Assembly (NCBI RefSeq): GCF_000374125.1
Contig: NZ_KB893643.1
Span: 1-64,000 of the forward strand
Length of the DNA: 64,000 nt
Direction of reading: 5' to 3'
Source: Niabella aurantiaca DSM 17617
Lineage (GTDB): Bacteria; Bacteroidota; Bacteroidia; Chitinophagales; Chitinophagaceae
In this document: positions 35,149 through 43,411 of the stretch, piece by piece
Layout: the number at the start of each line of letters is the position of its first letter
How positions within the stretch are numbered: the first letter of the stretch is position 1
Position numbers and translations under genes: made by a program
Notes under the pieces: model-generated
What the model saw: only the letters and a program-made list of their open reading frames with translations
Databases searched by the model: none
What the model was told of the DNA's origin: nothing

Positions 35149-36567
35149 ATGTTACGACCATGGAATATAGAGCTTCACCTGGATGAGCGATCCGGTAAAG
35201 CGATCTACCTGCAAATTGCCGACGCCATTATAAAAGACATTCATTGGGGCCGGCTGAAAGGCGGCGAAGCCCTGCCCGGAAGCCGCCAGCTGGCGCAACT
35301 TCTACAGGTAAACCGTAACACCGTGGTGGAAGCGCTGCATGTATTGCTCATCGAAGGCTGGCTGGTATCAAAAGAGCGTAAGGGTACATTTGTTGCCGAT
35401 CAGCTGCCCCGTTTTAAAAAGATCAAATCCCCCGGGCGCGTACGCGCCACGCAGGAAAGACGCGTAACAGGGTATTCCATTTATTTTGATGACGGTCACC
35501 CGAACGGTAAGATAGCGCCCATTGCGGAACTGGCGCGCTCGTACCGCCAGGTCTTTCACCAAAAGGCAAAATGGCAAATGATGTCTTACGGGAATGTGTA
35601 TGGAGATCCTGCGTTCCGGGCGGAGATCGCCCAGATGCTGAATCACCAGCGGCGCATGCAGGTTGCCGAAGATCATATATGTGTGACCAGGGGCAGTCAG
35701 ATGGCCATGTACCTGATTGCGCAATGCCTCCTGTCCGCGGGCGACCATGTGATGATCGAAAACCCGGGATATAAACCCGCCTGGCAGGCATGGGAACATG
35801 CCGGTGCCACCTTACTGCCGGTTCGGGTAGATGAGGAGGGCCTGTTGATCGAAGACGTGCTTGCGCACCTCCGTTCACATAAGAAGGTAAAAGCCATTTA
35901 TACTACGCCCCATCGCCAGTACCCGACAACGGTAACGCTTAGTCTTCAGCGAAGGCTGGAGTTGATCCGGCTTTCCAATGAATACGGTTTTGTGATCATA
36001 GAAGATGACTATGACAATGAATTCCATTTTGGTTACCGTCCCGTTCATCCCTTGTCTGCCTTCCCCGAACTGAAGCACTTCATTTACGTCGGTACCTTGA
36101 GCAAGGTGGTGGCGCCCGCCCTGCGGATCGGCTACCTTGCTACTAAGGACGCGGCCCTTATTGAAAAGATCGGCACGCTCCGGAAGATCATCGACGTTCA
36201 GGGAGATACCATTATGGAACAGGCGGTGTTGCAGCTGATCCGGGACGGCACCATTAAACGGCATATACGCAAGGCCTTTCAGTATTACAGGTCAAAACGG
36301 GATTTTACGGCTTCGCTCCTTTCGGAATATTTAAAGAATAAAGCCCGCTACCCGGTACCCGAGGGCGGGCTGGCCTTCTGGATCCTGCCCCATAAAAAAA
36401 TAAACTGGATGCAGGTTTCCAAACAACTGCGATCAAAAGGGATCGGGATCACCACACCGGATAGCTTCAGTTACGACGAGCCGGTGAATGGAATACGGCT
36501 GGGTTACGGGGCGCTTTCCGAAGAGCAGCTGAAAGACGGTATAAAGGCCCTGGCAGCCTTTCTCTGA
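35149..36567 (+). CDS. MocR-type (GntR/aminotransferase) transcriptional regulator
   Basis: About 472 residues from ATG 35149 (MLRPWNIELHLDERSGKAIY). N-terminal GntR winged helix to about residue 70 (LPGSRQLAQLLQVNRNTVVE), then a class I aminotransferase-like domain that binds pyridoxal phosphate: IIEDDYDNEFHF has the cofactor Asp and YVGTLSKVVAPALRIGY the Lys. Regulators of this type often sense PLP. The pyridoxal kinase and YggS genes lie just beyond on the opposite strand, so PLP homeostasis is a reasonable hypothesis. The start at 35095 upstream is rejected since it overlaps the promoter. Confidence 0.9.
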   Translation: MLRPWNIELHLDERSGKAIYLQIADAIIKDIHWGRLKGGEALPGSRQLAQLLQVNRNTVVEALHVLLIEGWLVSKERKGTFVADQLPRFKKIKSPGRVRATQERRVTGYSIYFDDGHPNGKIAPIAELARSYRQVFHQKAKWQMMSYGNVYGDPAFRAEIAQMLNHQRRMQVAEDHICVTRGSQMAMYLIAQCLLSAGDHVMIENPGYKPAWQAWEHAGATLLPVRVDEEGLLIEDVLAHLRSHKKVKAIYTTPHRQYPTTVTLSLQRRLELIRLSNEYGFVIIEDDYDNEFHFGYRPVHPLSAFPELKHFIYVGTLSKVVAPALRIGYLATKDAALIEKIGTLRKIIDVQGDTIMEQAVLQLIRDGTIKRHIRKAFQYYRSKRDFTASLLSEYLKNKARYPVPEGGLAFWILPHKKINWMQVSKQLRSKGIGITTPDSFSYDEPVNGIRLGYGALSEEQLKDGIKALAAFL

Positions 36568-36600
36568 ATGACCGGTTCCGGCTTTCACTTCTTTTCCAGG

Positions 36601-37305
36601 TCATTCCCCGGAATAAAGCCAGTGTGTTAAAACAGCGGCCATTTTTTCATTACAGTCCGCGATCAGGTCCTTCCCGGCTTCTATTTCCGCTGCGGATTGT
36701 ACTGCTGCTGCCGTTTCAAGGTCAGCAGCAGCCTCCCGCAATAATGCATCCACTGATGAAGCGGTAACCTCCAAATGAAATTGCAGGCCGATCACATCCC
36801 GGTTATAGTAAAAGGCCTGGTTGCCGTTCGCCTCCGAGTGCAACAGGTCCATGGCACCTTCCGGAATCGTAAACCGGTCGGCATGCCAATGAAATACTAC
36901 CGGACCGGTCCTGAACAGTTCATAAAACCAGGGCACCGCCCTGCAGTCACCGGCAGGGTACACCGGAAACCAGCCGATCTCTTTATGGGGCGCCGCCTGT
37001 ACGCGGGCACCCAGGCAAACCGCTATGAGCTGCGCACCCAAACAAATGCCCAGTACTTTTTTGCCGGCACCAATACAGGTTTTTATAAATGTCTTTTCAT
37101 CCGCCAGCCAATCATAAAGCGACTCATCATACACGCCCATCGGCCCTCCCATAATGATCAACGCATCCAGCTCGTCCATAGCCGGCAACCGGTGCCCCGG
37201 GTCGTAAAAACGGGTGGCGGAAACGTTGTGTCCCTCCTCCTGCATCCAGGTTTCTACATACGCCGGAGCTTCAAAAGGAACGTGTTGTAAATAGTGTACG
37301 CGCAT
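36601..37305 (-). CDS. Class I glutamine amidotransferase-like protein
   Basis: About 234 residues from ATG 37305. GICLGAQLIAVCLGA contains the nucleophile Cys, and GLQFHLEVT the His-Glu of the GATase1 triad. Similar stand-alone proteins resemble the glutaminase half of GMP synthase, but no synthetase partner is present and the ammonia acceptor is unknown. It is not PdxT-like in size or motif, in spite of the vitamin B6 genes upstream. Converges on the MocR gene with 33 nt between stops. Confidence 0.88.
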   Translation of the reverse strand: MRVHYLQHVPFEAPAYVETWMQEEGHNVSATRFYDPGHRLPAMDELDALIIMGGPMGVYDESLYDWLADEKTFIKTCIGAGKKVLGICLGAQLIAVCLGARVQAAPHKEIGWFPVYPAGDCRAVPWFYELFRTGPVVFHWHADRFTIPEGAMDLLHSEANGNQAFYYNRDVIGLQFHLEVTASSVDALLREAAADLETAAAVQSAAEIEAGKDLIADCNEKMAAVLTHWLYSGE

Positions 37306-37308
37306 CAT

Positions 37309-37658
37309 ATTTGCTTCCTGATCTTTAAAATCCGGACCGATCTGCGCCGGAAAGATAATACATCCTGTTTATTTTTCAGGTCCACAGTGAAAGGGGCCAT
37401 GGCATGGCGCGTGATTTCACACACTGCCAGATGGGAACAAAATATAAGACGTCTGAAAGACCCTGGAACAGTGAGTTCAGGCACACAGGAGCCGCAGATG
37501 CACAGATCTTAAATCCAATAAAAATACCGCGGCCGTTTGGATCATGAGCCGGCGGCCATCCCCACACGCCGCCTGAGGGATCGAGATATTATGCTCCCAA
37601 AAAAACCTGGCGGCCTCTGTCCCTACACCTTGTACTTTTATAGTAGCGGTTGCGCTTG
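37309..37658. other. Intergenic stretch, no gene recognised
   Basis: About 350 nt between the amidotransferase start and the yggS stop. Short overlapping frames occur on both strands but show no family resemblance. No clear promoter, repeat or hairpin with a T run was found. Confidence 0.5.
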
Positions 37659-38396
37659 CTATGCATCCGGGGTCTGCTCATTCCAGTAGTAGCTGTCCGG
37701 GTAACGCCGCTTCCCGAATATGGCCGTTCCTACCCGCACGATGGTCGCACCTTCCTCAATGGCCGTTTCCAGGTCGCCGCTCATCCCCATAGAAAGCGCT
37801 TTCATTTCCACGCCGGGAATGGCTGCGGCAGCGATCTGATCACGGATCTCTTTTAATAACCGGAAACAGCCGCGCACTTTCCCGGTATCAGCGCTGAAAA
37901 GCCCGATGGTCATAAGCCCCTTTATTTTTATGGATCCCAGACCAGCCACTGCCTTTACCAGTTCAAGCGCTGCATCCGGCCCGATCCCGAATTTGCTGTC
38001 TTCATTGGAGGTATTTACCTGTATGAGCACTTCCATTGTTCTCTGCTCCAATAACAGGCGCTGATGCAGCTTTTCCGCTAACTCCAAACGATCGACCGAC
38101 TGGATACAGGAAATATCGTATTTCAGCAGTTCTTTGATCTTATTGGATTGCAGGTGCCCGATGAAATGGCTTTCATGTGGAACTGCCTTCAACGCTGCAT
38201 GTTTTTCGCGGATCTCCTGCACCCTGTTCTCGGCGATCAGGCGTTGCCCTTCCTGCAACGCGATCTTTATGCGTGCCGGCGGCACCGTTTTCGTGGCTAA
38301 AAGCAGGCGTACTTCCTCCGGCGCCCTCCCGCTTGCGCTGCAGGCACGCTCTATACGTTTCCGGATCTCCTGTAAGTGTTCTAAAATATCGGCCAT
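37659..38396 (-). CDS. YggS-family pyridoxal phosphate homeostasis protein
   Basis: About 245 residues from ATG 38396 (MADILEHLQEIRKRIERACS); the upstream frame to 38495 overlaps the kinase and is not family-like. The PLP-binding Lys lies in VRLLLATKTVPP; HFIGHLQSNKIKELL, IQVNTSNEDSKFGI, GLMTIG and LSMGMSGDLETAIEEGAT are standard. The protein holds PLP and balances B6 vitamers in the cytoplasm; it has no known turnover. 85 nt downstream of the kinase. Confidence 0.93.
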   Translation of the reverse strand: MADILEHLQEIRKRIERACSASGRAPEEVRLLLATKTVPPARIKIALQEGQRLIAENRVQEIREKHAALKAVPHESHFIGHLQSNKIKELLKYDISCIQSVDRLELAEKLHQRLLLEQRTMEVLIQVNTSNEDSKFGIGPDAALELVKAVAGLGSIKIKGLMTIGLFSADTGKVRGCFRLLKEIRDQIAAAAIPGVEMKALSMGMSGDLETAIEEGATIVRVGTAIFGKRRYPDSYYWNEQTPDA

Positions 38397-38481
38397 ACGC
38401 TTTTGTTTAGAATGCCCGCGACATGTTCTTTTCAAAAGATCAGCGACCGGGCACGGTCCCATTCGCCTTTGACGGCTGCGG

Positions 38482-39312
38482 CTACTGCAAAACATCCAGG
38501 CATTTTATCAGCGCAGCCGCGGTGAGATCGGTTTCGCCCAGCCCGAAACTGTACCGGAGCACCGCATGCAGATAGCGCACCGCCTTATCAACGGCCTGCC
38601 CGATATCCCTGCCAAGATTCAGCTGGGCTGCAACAATGGCCGCAAACAGATCCCCGGTGCCGATCACTTCAACAGGAACCCGGTCTGTTTCAAAACGCGC
38701 TATCTGCCCCTCTGTAAAAAGCATTACTGCTATCCGGTCTTCCGGCAGGTTCACAAATCCGGCACTGGTAACAATAACAGTTCTGGAACGCAACAACGGA
38801 TGCCCTGTTACCGCGTTATAAAATTCCTCCTCCGAGTTTATTTTTCTCCCCAGGATATATTCCAGTTCAAAATGATTGGGGGTGATCAGATCGCTCAGGG
38901 GCAGCAATGTTGCTATTGAATGATCTGCTACCGCCTTCGGAATGTAGAGGCCGCCGGCCCGGAAATCGCCACAGACCGGATCGTAGAGATAGCGATAACC
39001 GGCGTGGGGGCGGGTTTTCCGGATAAAATCTGCCAGCAACGAAAGAATGACTTTATCATTGCAAAAGCCGCTGATCAGAAAAGAACAGTCATCAACGATC
39101 CCGTTTGCCGCCACCCCCTTCAGCAGCGCTGAAAACAAAGCCGGCTCTACAGGTCGTCCATACACTTCAGGATACTCGATATGATTCGAAAGCATCACCG
39201 TGGGCACCTGCACCGGATCCGATCCGCAAAGCTGGAGGGCGATGGCTGCAATATTGTTACCCACATATCCGATGGCCACCTGGCTCTGTATCGTGAGCAC
39301 CCGCTTCTTCAT
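38482..39312 (-). CDS. Pyridoxal kinase (PdxK/PdxY type)
   Basis: About 276 residues from ATG 39312 (MKKRVLTIQSQVAIGYVGNN). The ribokinase-like fold with YLYDPVCGDF, ITPNHFELEYILG and VIGTGDLFAAIVAAQL, the last holding the anion hole and catalytic Asp, marks a pyridoxal kinase that phosphorylates pyridoxal, pyridoxine or pyridoxamine with ATP. Whether it is PdxK or PdxY cannot be fixed here. The upstream 344 nt is non-coding and carries the hairpin at 39538-39623. Confidence 0.88.
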   Translation of the reverse strand: MKKRVLTIQSQVAIGYVGNNIAAIALQLCGSDPVQVPTVMLSNHIEYPEVYGRPVEPALFSALLKGVAANGIVDDCSFLISGFCNDKVILSLLADFIRKTRPHAGYRYLYDPVCGDFRAGGLYIPKAVADHSIATLLPLSDLITPNHFELEYILGRKINSEEEFYNAVTGHPLLRSRTVIVTSAGFVNLPEDRIAVMLFTEGQIARFETDRVPVEVIGTGDLFAAIVAAQLNLGRDIGQAVDKAVRYLHAVLRYSFGLGETDLTAAALIKCLDVLQ

Positions 39313-39537
39313 TGCACGCATGTTTCTGGCTTTGTGCCGGTTTAAAAATGATGGCAACGGAACGCGTTCCAGCACCTTTCCCTGCATCCCGGCTGATTGT
39401 TGAACAAAGCTATCCAGAAACAGGACTGCCTGTCTCATACAGTTTTTGAAAAAACAGATGGTCCAGCAACCGGTTTTCTCTACCTCCTCATACGATCGCC
39501 GCCGGCAAACGGTGTGGATTTTCCGTTACAATCAAAA

Positions 39538-39623
39538 GGGTTGTATCAGAACGGATGTTCCTGTAACCGCATGATCCCCGGGCTCTTTACGGTGCCTGCG
39601 GCAAGGAGCTTCTGATACAACCC
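39538..39623 (-). other. Large hairpin upstream of pyridoxal kinase (candidate structured RNA)
   Basis: GGGTTGTATCAGAA (39538-39551) and TTCTGATACAACCC (39610-39623) are perfect 14-bp inverted repeats enclosing 58 nt. Inside, CCGCA and TGCGG can form a second helix. It lies 226 nt or more upstream of the kinase ATG, on the transcribed strand, and just after the redox protein stop at 39657. It could be a cis-acting 5' leader, a terminator without T run, an antisense RNA or a small mobile repeat. No known riboswitch class was recognised. Also in this gap nothing else was seen. Confidence 0.5.
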
Positions 39624-39656
39624 GTTCACCTTTCAACTACACGTAAGGCAGAGTGG

Positions 39657-39890
39657 CTACCCTTTTACATCAGCAAGCGATGCGCCAAAGTTGATGTGCA
39701 AGACATTGCCGTTTGGCGTTACCAGCGCGGGTACGGATTTCACCCCCGCTTTTTCTGCTTCAGCAATGCGGCCCTGGTCTTCACCAAGATGCACTACTTC
39801 CACATTGGGTTCTCCAACTAAATGAATGATGTCGTGTTCGGCACTAACGCAAACCGGACAGCCTGCGTGGTAAAAAATTGATTTTTCCAT
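39657..39890 (-). CDS. Small thioredoxin/glutaredoxin-like protein with CPVC motif
   Basis: 77 residues from ATG 39890 (MEKSIFYHAGCPVC). The redox motif CPVC is at about residues 11-14, VPALVT gives the cis-Pro of the thioredoxin fold, and the protein has no signal peptide, so it acts in the cytoplasm as a thiol-disulfide enzyme. It has its own promoter and palindromic operator immediately upstream. Confidence 0.88.
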   Translation of the reverse strand: MEKSIFYHAGCPVCVSAEHDIIHLVGEPNVEVVHLGEDQGRIAEAEKAGVKSVPALVTPNGNVLHINFGASLADVKG

Positions 39891-39925
39891 TTTTTGTCTT
39901 TTGGTTTTAAAAAATGTTGACATTG

Positions 39926-39948
39926 CAAATTTAGTTAGGATTCCTAAC
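39926..39948 (-). promoter_or_regulatory. Promoter and palindromic operator of the CPVC gene
   Basis: On the minus strand the -7 element TAAATTTG occupies 39933-39926. Directly upstream, in the space before it, is the palindrome GTTAGGATTCCTAAC (39934-39948; 7-bp arms, one central base), of the type bound by MarR- or ArsR-like dimers. A bound protein would block the promoter. No candidate regulator gene is adjacent, and the -33 element is not evident. Confidence 0.6.
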
Positions 39949-39959
39949 ATTTAACTCCT

Positions 39960-39988
39960 CCAGTTTTTAGCATCTTCCTAAAAACTGG
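39960..39988. other. Short perfect hairpin
   Basis: CCAGTTTTTAG (39960-39970) and CTAAAAACTGG (39978-39988) form an 11-bp stem with a 7-nt loop, 113 nt beyond the GH95 stop. Neither strand has a T run after the stem. It may be an RNA-stabilising stem or a DNA site. Confidence 0.3.
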
Positions 39989-40101
39989 CGCAGGTCCGCA
40001 GGAGGGGCAACTCCCCCGTGCATATGGGGAAGCTTCTTCGCAGCGCAACAGCGCCCGGGAGCATGCGATACCGGCAGTTCTTATAAAAAAAGGAACCGGT
40101 T

Positions 40102-42324
40102 TTAACGACCGCTTTTTGCAGACATCACTTCTTTGAGCCTGCCGTTTATCCGCAGCTTTATTTTTTGAGGACGGGAAGAACGGATCTGGTAGCTGATCAC
40201 TTTGCCATTGTGCCATTTACAATCTACGGTAAATCCTCCGCGGGCCCTGAGCCCGGTAAAGGATCCGGAAGCCTTCCATGCGGCGGGTATTGCCGGCAGC
40301 AGGCTGATCTCGCCAGCGTGGCTTTGCAGCAGCATTTCGGCCATGGCGCCACTGATACCAAAATTACCATCCAGCTGAAAGGGCGGATGATTGGCAAAAA
40401 GATTGGGCAGGATATTATAGGTCAGCAGTCCGCGGATCATTATCCCTGCTTTTTCACCCTCACCCAGGCGGGCCCACAATGCGCAACGCCAGGGCCAGGT
40501 CCAGGAGCGACGGCTGTCGCCTACCGTGGAGGCTGCAGTAAACGGTTTATCCGCATTTTTACCATAGTTCCCGCTGCGGCTGCGCAATGAAATAATGGCT
40601 GCCCGGGCCAGCTCCGGAGTCCGGGTAAGGCTGATCTGCCGTCCCGGGTAAACGGCAAACAGGTGCGAGGTGTGCCGGTGCTGATCATCGGGATCGTCCC
40701 GGTCTTCCTGCCACTCCTGCAGCTGACCCCATTTACCGATCTTATTCGGCGCCAGCCGGTGTTGCAGGGATGCTACTTTTGCCTGGTAATCCCTGTCGAT
40801 ATCCAATGCCTTTGCCGCGTCCCGGTAATTCTGAAACAGATCCCATACCAGCTGCTGGTCGTGCATGACCCCATCTTCCCGCGGGCCATGCTCCGGCGAC
40901 CATCCATTGGGTGCTACCAGGCTTCCGTCCGGCAATGGCTTCAGCCGGTCTTCCCAGTATTGGCAGATCTCTTTCAGCACGGGATAAGCCGTGCTCTTCA
41001 AAAAAGCACGGTCCATGGTAAACGCCCAGTGCTCATATACATGCTGGGCATACCAGGCACTGGCCGGTATGTTCCATTCCCAGCCGTTCCCTCCAAAAAT
41101 ATTCTGACTGGTACGGGCCGTCCAGCCACGGGTATGAGCGCCGAAGGCTTTGCGGGTAGCAATACGGCAGGGCTCTGCCTGGGCTACTATATAATCCATC
41201 AGGGGCTGATGGCAGGCGGAAAGATTGGTTGTTTCGGCGAGCCAGTAATTCATCTGGATATTGATATTGTTGTGGTAATCGCTGGCCCAGGGGGGATTAT
41301 TGCTGTGGTTCCAAAGCCCCTGCAGGTTGGCAGGCAAACCACCCGGGCGTGAGCTGCTGATCAGCAGGTAGCGGCCATACCGGAACAGGAGCTCTTCCAG
41401 GTCCGGATCCGCGCTGCCCTCTGCGTATTGATCCCGGCGCATATCGGTGGGCAGGGCACGCAATGCCGCAGGGGTAGCCCCGATGTCGATCCGGGCGGCG
41501 CCCGTCAGCGCCGTAACGTCTTTGATATGGTCAGTCCGCAATTGCGCATAGGTTTTGGCCCATGCAGCCGCCAGTTCTCTTTCAATCACCGGCAGGGGAT
41601 CGGCACCCCGCCAGCCGGCATTATAATCCGGTTTGTAATTGGTGCGGGCATTGAGATACAAGGTAAGTGATGTACAATTGGTAAATACCAGCTGGCTGTC
41701 GGTTACCGCTATGCTCCCCCCTTCATGCCGGATCATTACCCGGGCAGCGTACCGGAGCTGGTTGGGCATTATTCCTGCAAATTGTAATGTATTTCCGGTA
41801 ACCTGCGTTGCCGCCCCCTGGGCCGACCATAAGCCGATACGCCCGGACAGTTTTCCTTCCTTTCCTGCCACATACCGGAATACCATTACCTGGTCCGGAT
41901 GACTGGCGAAGGCCTCACGCCGGTAGTGGCCGCCTGCACCGGAAAAAGAGACCTGGTAAAGACCGGTAGCTACATTCAGGCTCCTGCGATAATCATGAAC
42001 CGATAATTTCCGGTCAAACAGCAAGCGCAGCTCTCCAAAATTCCGGTAAGCGCCAAAACCGTGGTCGCCGGTTTCATAAGCTCCATCCCAGTTGTTATCG
42101 CCACTCCAAAGACTCTGTTCATTAAACTGGATCACATCTTTTTCAACACCACCCAGCATCATGGCCCCCATACGTCCGTTGCCGATCGGAAGCCCCCCGG
42201 TTTCCCATTTTGCAGCCGGCTTTTCATACCATAAGGCAACATCGCCTTCATTGCCTGCTTTGGCAAAAAGACATGCAAAAAAAACCGGCAGGACCAATGC
42301 AGTGATTCTCTTCATATTCTTCAT
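40102..42324 (-). CDS. GH95 alpha-L-fucosidase
   Basis: About 740 residues from ATG 42324 (ATG 42315 also possible), with a signal peptide ending near AKAG. WYEKPAAKWETGGLPIGNGR starts the N-terminal beta domain; the (alpha/alpha)6 catalytic domain carries NINIQMNYW (two base-side Asn), SPEHGP (acid Glu) and FQLDGNFG (Asp), matching characterised inverting 1,2-alpha-L-fucosidases. The C-terminal domain is complete (LRARGGFTVDCKW). Stands alone, apart from the other fucosidases, with its own putative promoter. Confidence 0.92.
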   Translation of the reverse strand: MKNMKRITALVLPVFFACLFAKAGNEGDVALWYEKPAAKWETGGLPIGNGRMGAMMLGGVEKDVIQFNEQSLWSGDNNWDGAYETGDHGFGAYRNFGELRLLFDRKLSVHDYRRSLNVATGLYQVSFSGAGGHYRREAFASHPDQVMVFRYVAGKEGKLSGRIGLWSAQGAATQVTGNTLQFAGIMPNQLRYAARVMIRHEGGSIAVTDSQLVFTNCTSLTLYLNARTNYKPDYNAGWRGADPLPVIERELAAAWAKTYAQLRTDHIKDVTALTGAARIDIGATPAALRALPTDMRRDQYAEGSADPDLEELLFRYGRYLLISSSRPGGLPANLQGLWNHSNNPPWASDYHNNINIQMNYWLAETTNLSACHQPLMDYIVAQAEPCRIATRKAFGAHTRGWTARTSQNIFGGNGWEWNIPASAWYAQHVYEHWAFTMDRAFLKSTAYPVLKEICQYWEDRLKPLPDGSLVAPNGWSPEHGPREDGVMHDQQLVWDLFQNYRDAAKALDIDRDYQAKVASLQHRLAPNKIGKWGQLQEWQEDRDDPDDQHRHTSHLFAVYPGRQISLTRTPELARAAIISLRSRSGNYGKNADKPFTAASTVGDSRRSWTWPWRCALWARLGEGEKAGIMIRGLLTYNILPNLFANHPPFQLDGNFGISGAMAEMLLQSHAGEISLLPAIPAAWKASGSFTGLRARGGFTVDCKWHNGKVISYQIRSSRPQKIKLRINGRLKEVMSAKSGR

Positions 42325-42366
42325 CGTTTTTAACACCCCCGCTTTCTGAAGCATAGAAACCGGCAG

Positions 42367-42397
42367 GACAATTGTATTTTTATTGTCGGCAAAGATA
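42367..42397 (-). promoter_or_regulatory. Putative GH95 promoter region with inverted repeat
   Basis: Minus-strand TATCTTTG (42397-42390) fits the -7 consensus; no -33 match is apparent. An inverted repeat GACAAT/ATTGTC (42367-42372 and 42382-42387) lies where the start of transcription would be, a possible repressor site. The leader would be about 55-60 nt. Confidence 0.4.
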
Positions 42398-42580
42398 TTG
42401 GTTCACCTGCTGCTTTCGTTAAATGCACGGCCTGCGCTAAATTAAAAACCAAAGATTTCCACCTTTTGTCCCCAGGATATCGGGCTACCCGCGCATCCGG
42501 ATTTTTATGCAGGATATTTTGATAATTTTATACGGTGTTCAGCACCTTACTGGCGTTGTGCACGACTAAATCAGTTAGAT

Positions 42581-42772
42581 ATGAACATTGCTGTTTTATT
42601 TCCTGAATTTGAATATGGCCATACGCAGTTGAACAAATTTGTTGAAGCTGCGGGCTTTTTTACCATCATGCTCAAATCGGGAGAGATCATTCACTTTTCG
42701 CCGGAACACCCGGACGAATTCCGGGAATGGCTGCAGATACACAAAGTCTCGGATATCAATACCGCTAACTAA
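42581..42772 (+). CDS. Small hypothetical protein (63 aa)
   Basis: MNIAVLFPEFEYGHTQLNKF begins a compact 63-residue protein continuing with FFTIMLKSGEIIHFSPEHPDEF. Even composition and well-ordered alternating strands and helices suggest a real soluble protein rather than a chance frame. There is no recognised domain. It is divergent from the GH95 gene and lies convergent to the Dabb-like gene. Confidence 0.6.
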   Translation: MNIAVLFPEFEYGHTQLNKFVEAAGFFTIMLKSGEIIHFSPEHPDEFREWLQIHKVSDINTAN

Positions 42773-42850
42773 GCTCTGGCGACCGGATCCGGGTTGCAGA
42801 TATAAACCGGTGCACCCGCCGCAGGACTACCGGCAATACTAAAAAAGGGG

Positions 42851-43273
42851 TCAGGGAAGATCCACTACCATATCATACACAACTACCCGTTCCCACAGGT
42901 GACTGTATTTTTCAACAAAAGCTTTGTGCACCGGGTGCTCCTGGTATGCATCCTGATCGCGGGTGCTGTCAAAATACATCAATTCCGAAACCTGGAAGCT
43001 GTTGTCAACTACATCGCGTTTCAGCGTGGAAGCCGGCGTGCCAATCAGCAGCTGCCGCACCTGCGGGATGGCTTTCAGGGTCTTCAGACCGACGATCAGG
43101 GATCTTTTACCTGCTTCGGATGCAGGCTCCTTCAGCCAAAAGAAAACATGATGAATGACCGGCTGTTTGGGAGGCGGCGTTCTATGCCCCATGGTTACGG
43201 GTGCGGTAGCCAGCACGGCCGTATTCTTTATAAATTTTCTGCGGGTATTTGCACTATCTTTTTTGTTTTGCAT
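42851..43273 (-). CDS. Dabb (stress-responsive A/B barrel) domain protein, exported
   Basis: 140 residues from ATG 43273. An N-terminal twin-arginine-like signal, [18 protein letters not shown], suggests Tat export. The rest is a ferredoxin-like Dabb domain: [40 protein letters not shown] and [11 protein letters not shown]. Such domains usually dimerise; the ligand or reaction is unknown. Separated from the SulP gene upstream by 138 nt. Confidence 0.85.
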   Translation of the reverse strand: MQNKKDSANTRRKFIKNTAVLATAPVTMGHRTPPPKQPVIHHVFFWLKEPASEAGKRSLIVGLKTLKAIPQVRQLLIGTPASTLKRDVVDNSFQVSELMYFDSTRDQDAYQEHPVHKAFVEKYSHLWERVVVYDMVVDLP

Positions 43274-43411
43274 ATGATCTTTTTGAGCACTTCGTGTTTT
43301 TTCAAAGATAAGAAAAAGGGCCAACAGCCTTCTTCTCTTCCGGGTCTTCCGAAAGGGACCGGAAGAATTTTCATCTGCAGCGTCCTCTTCGAGCGGTACT
43401 GCGGGAAAGCA

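Noticed and set aside
36566-36606. 8-bp inverted repeat GAATGACC/GGTCATTC between convergent MocR and amidotransferase genes
   Set aside because: Stem is short, loop is 25 nt and there is no T run; not enough for a terminator call.
40002-40080. GC-rich hairpin-like GGAGGGGCAACTCCCCC after the GH95 gene
   Set aside because: A short stem is possible but no T run follows on the coding strand; no known RNA family recognised.
43345-43366. 7-bp hairpin TCTTCCG/CGGAAGA downstream of the second SulP gene
   Set aside because: On the coding strand no T run follows; could be chance.
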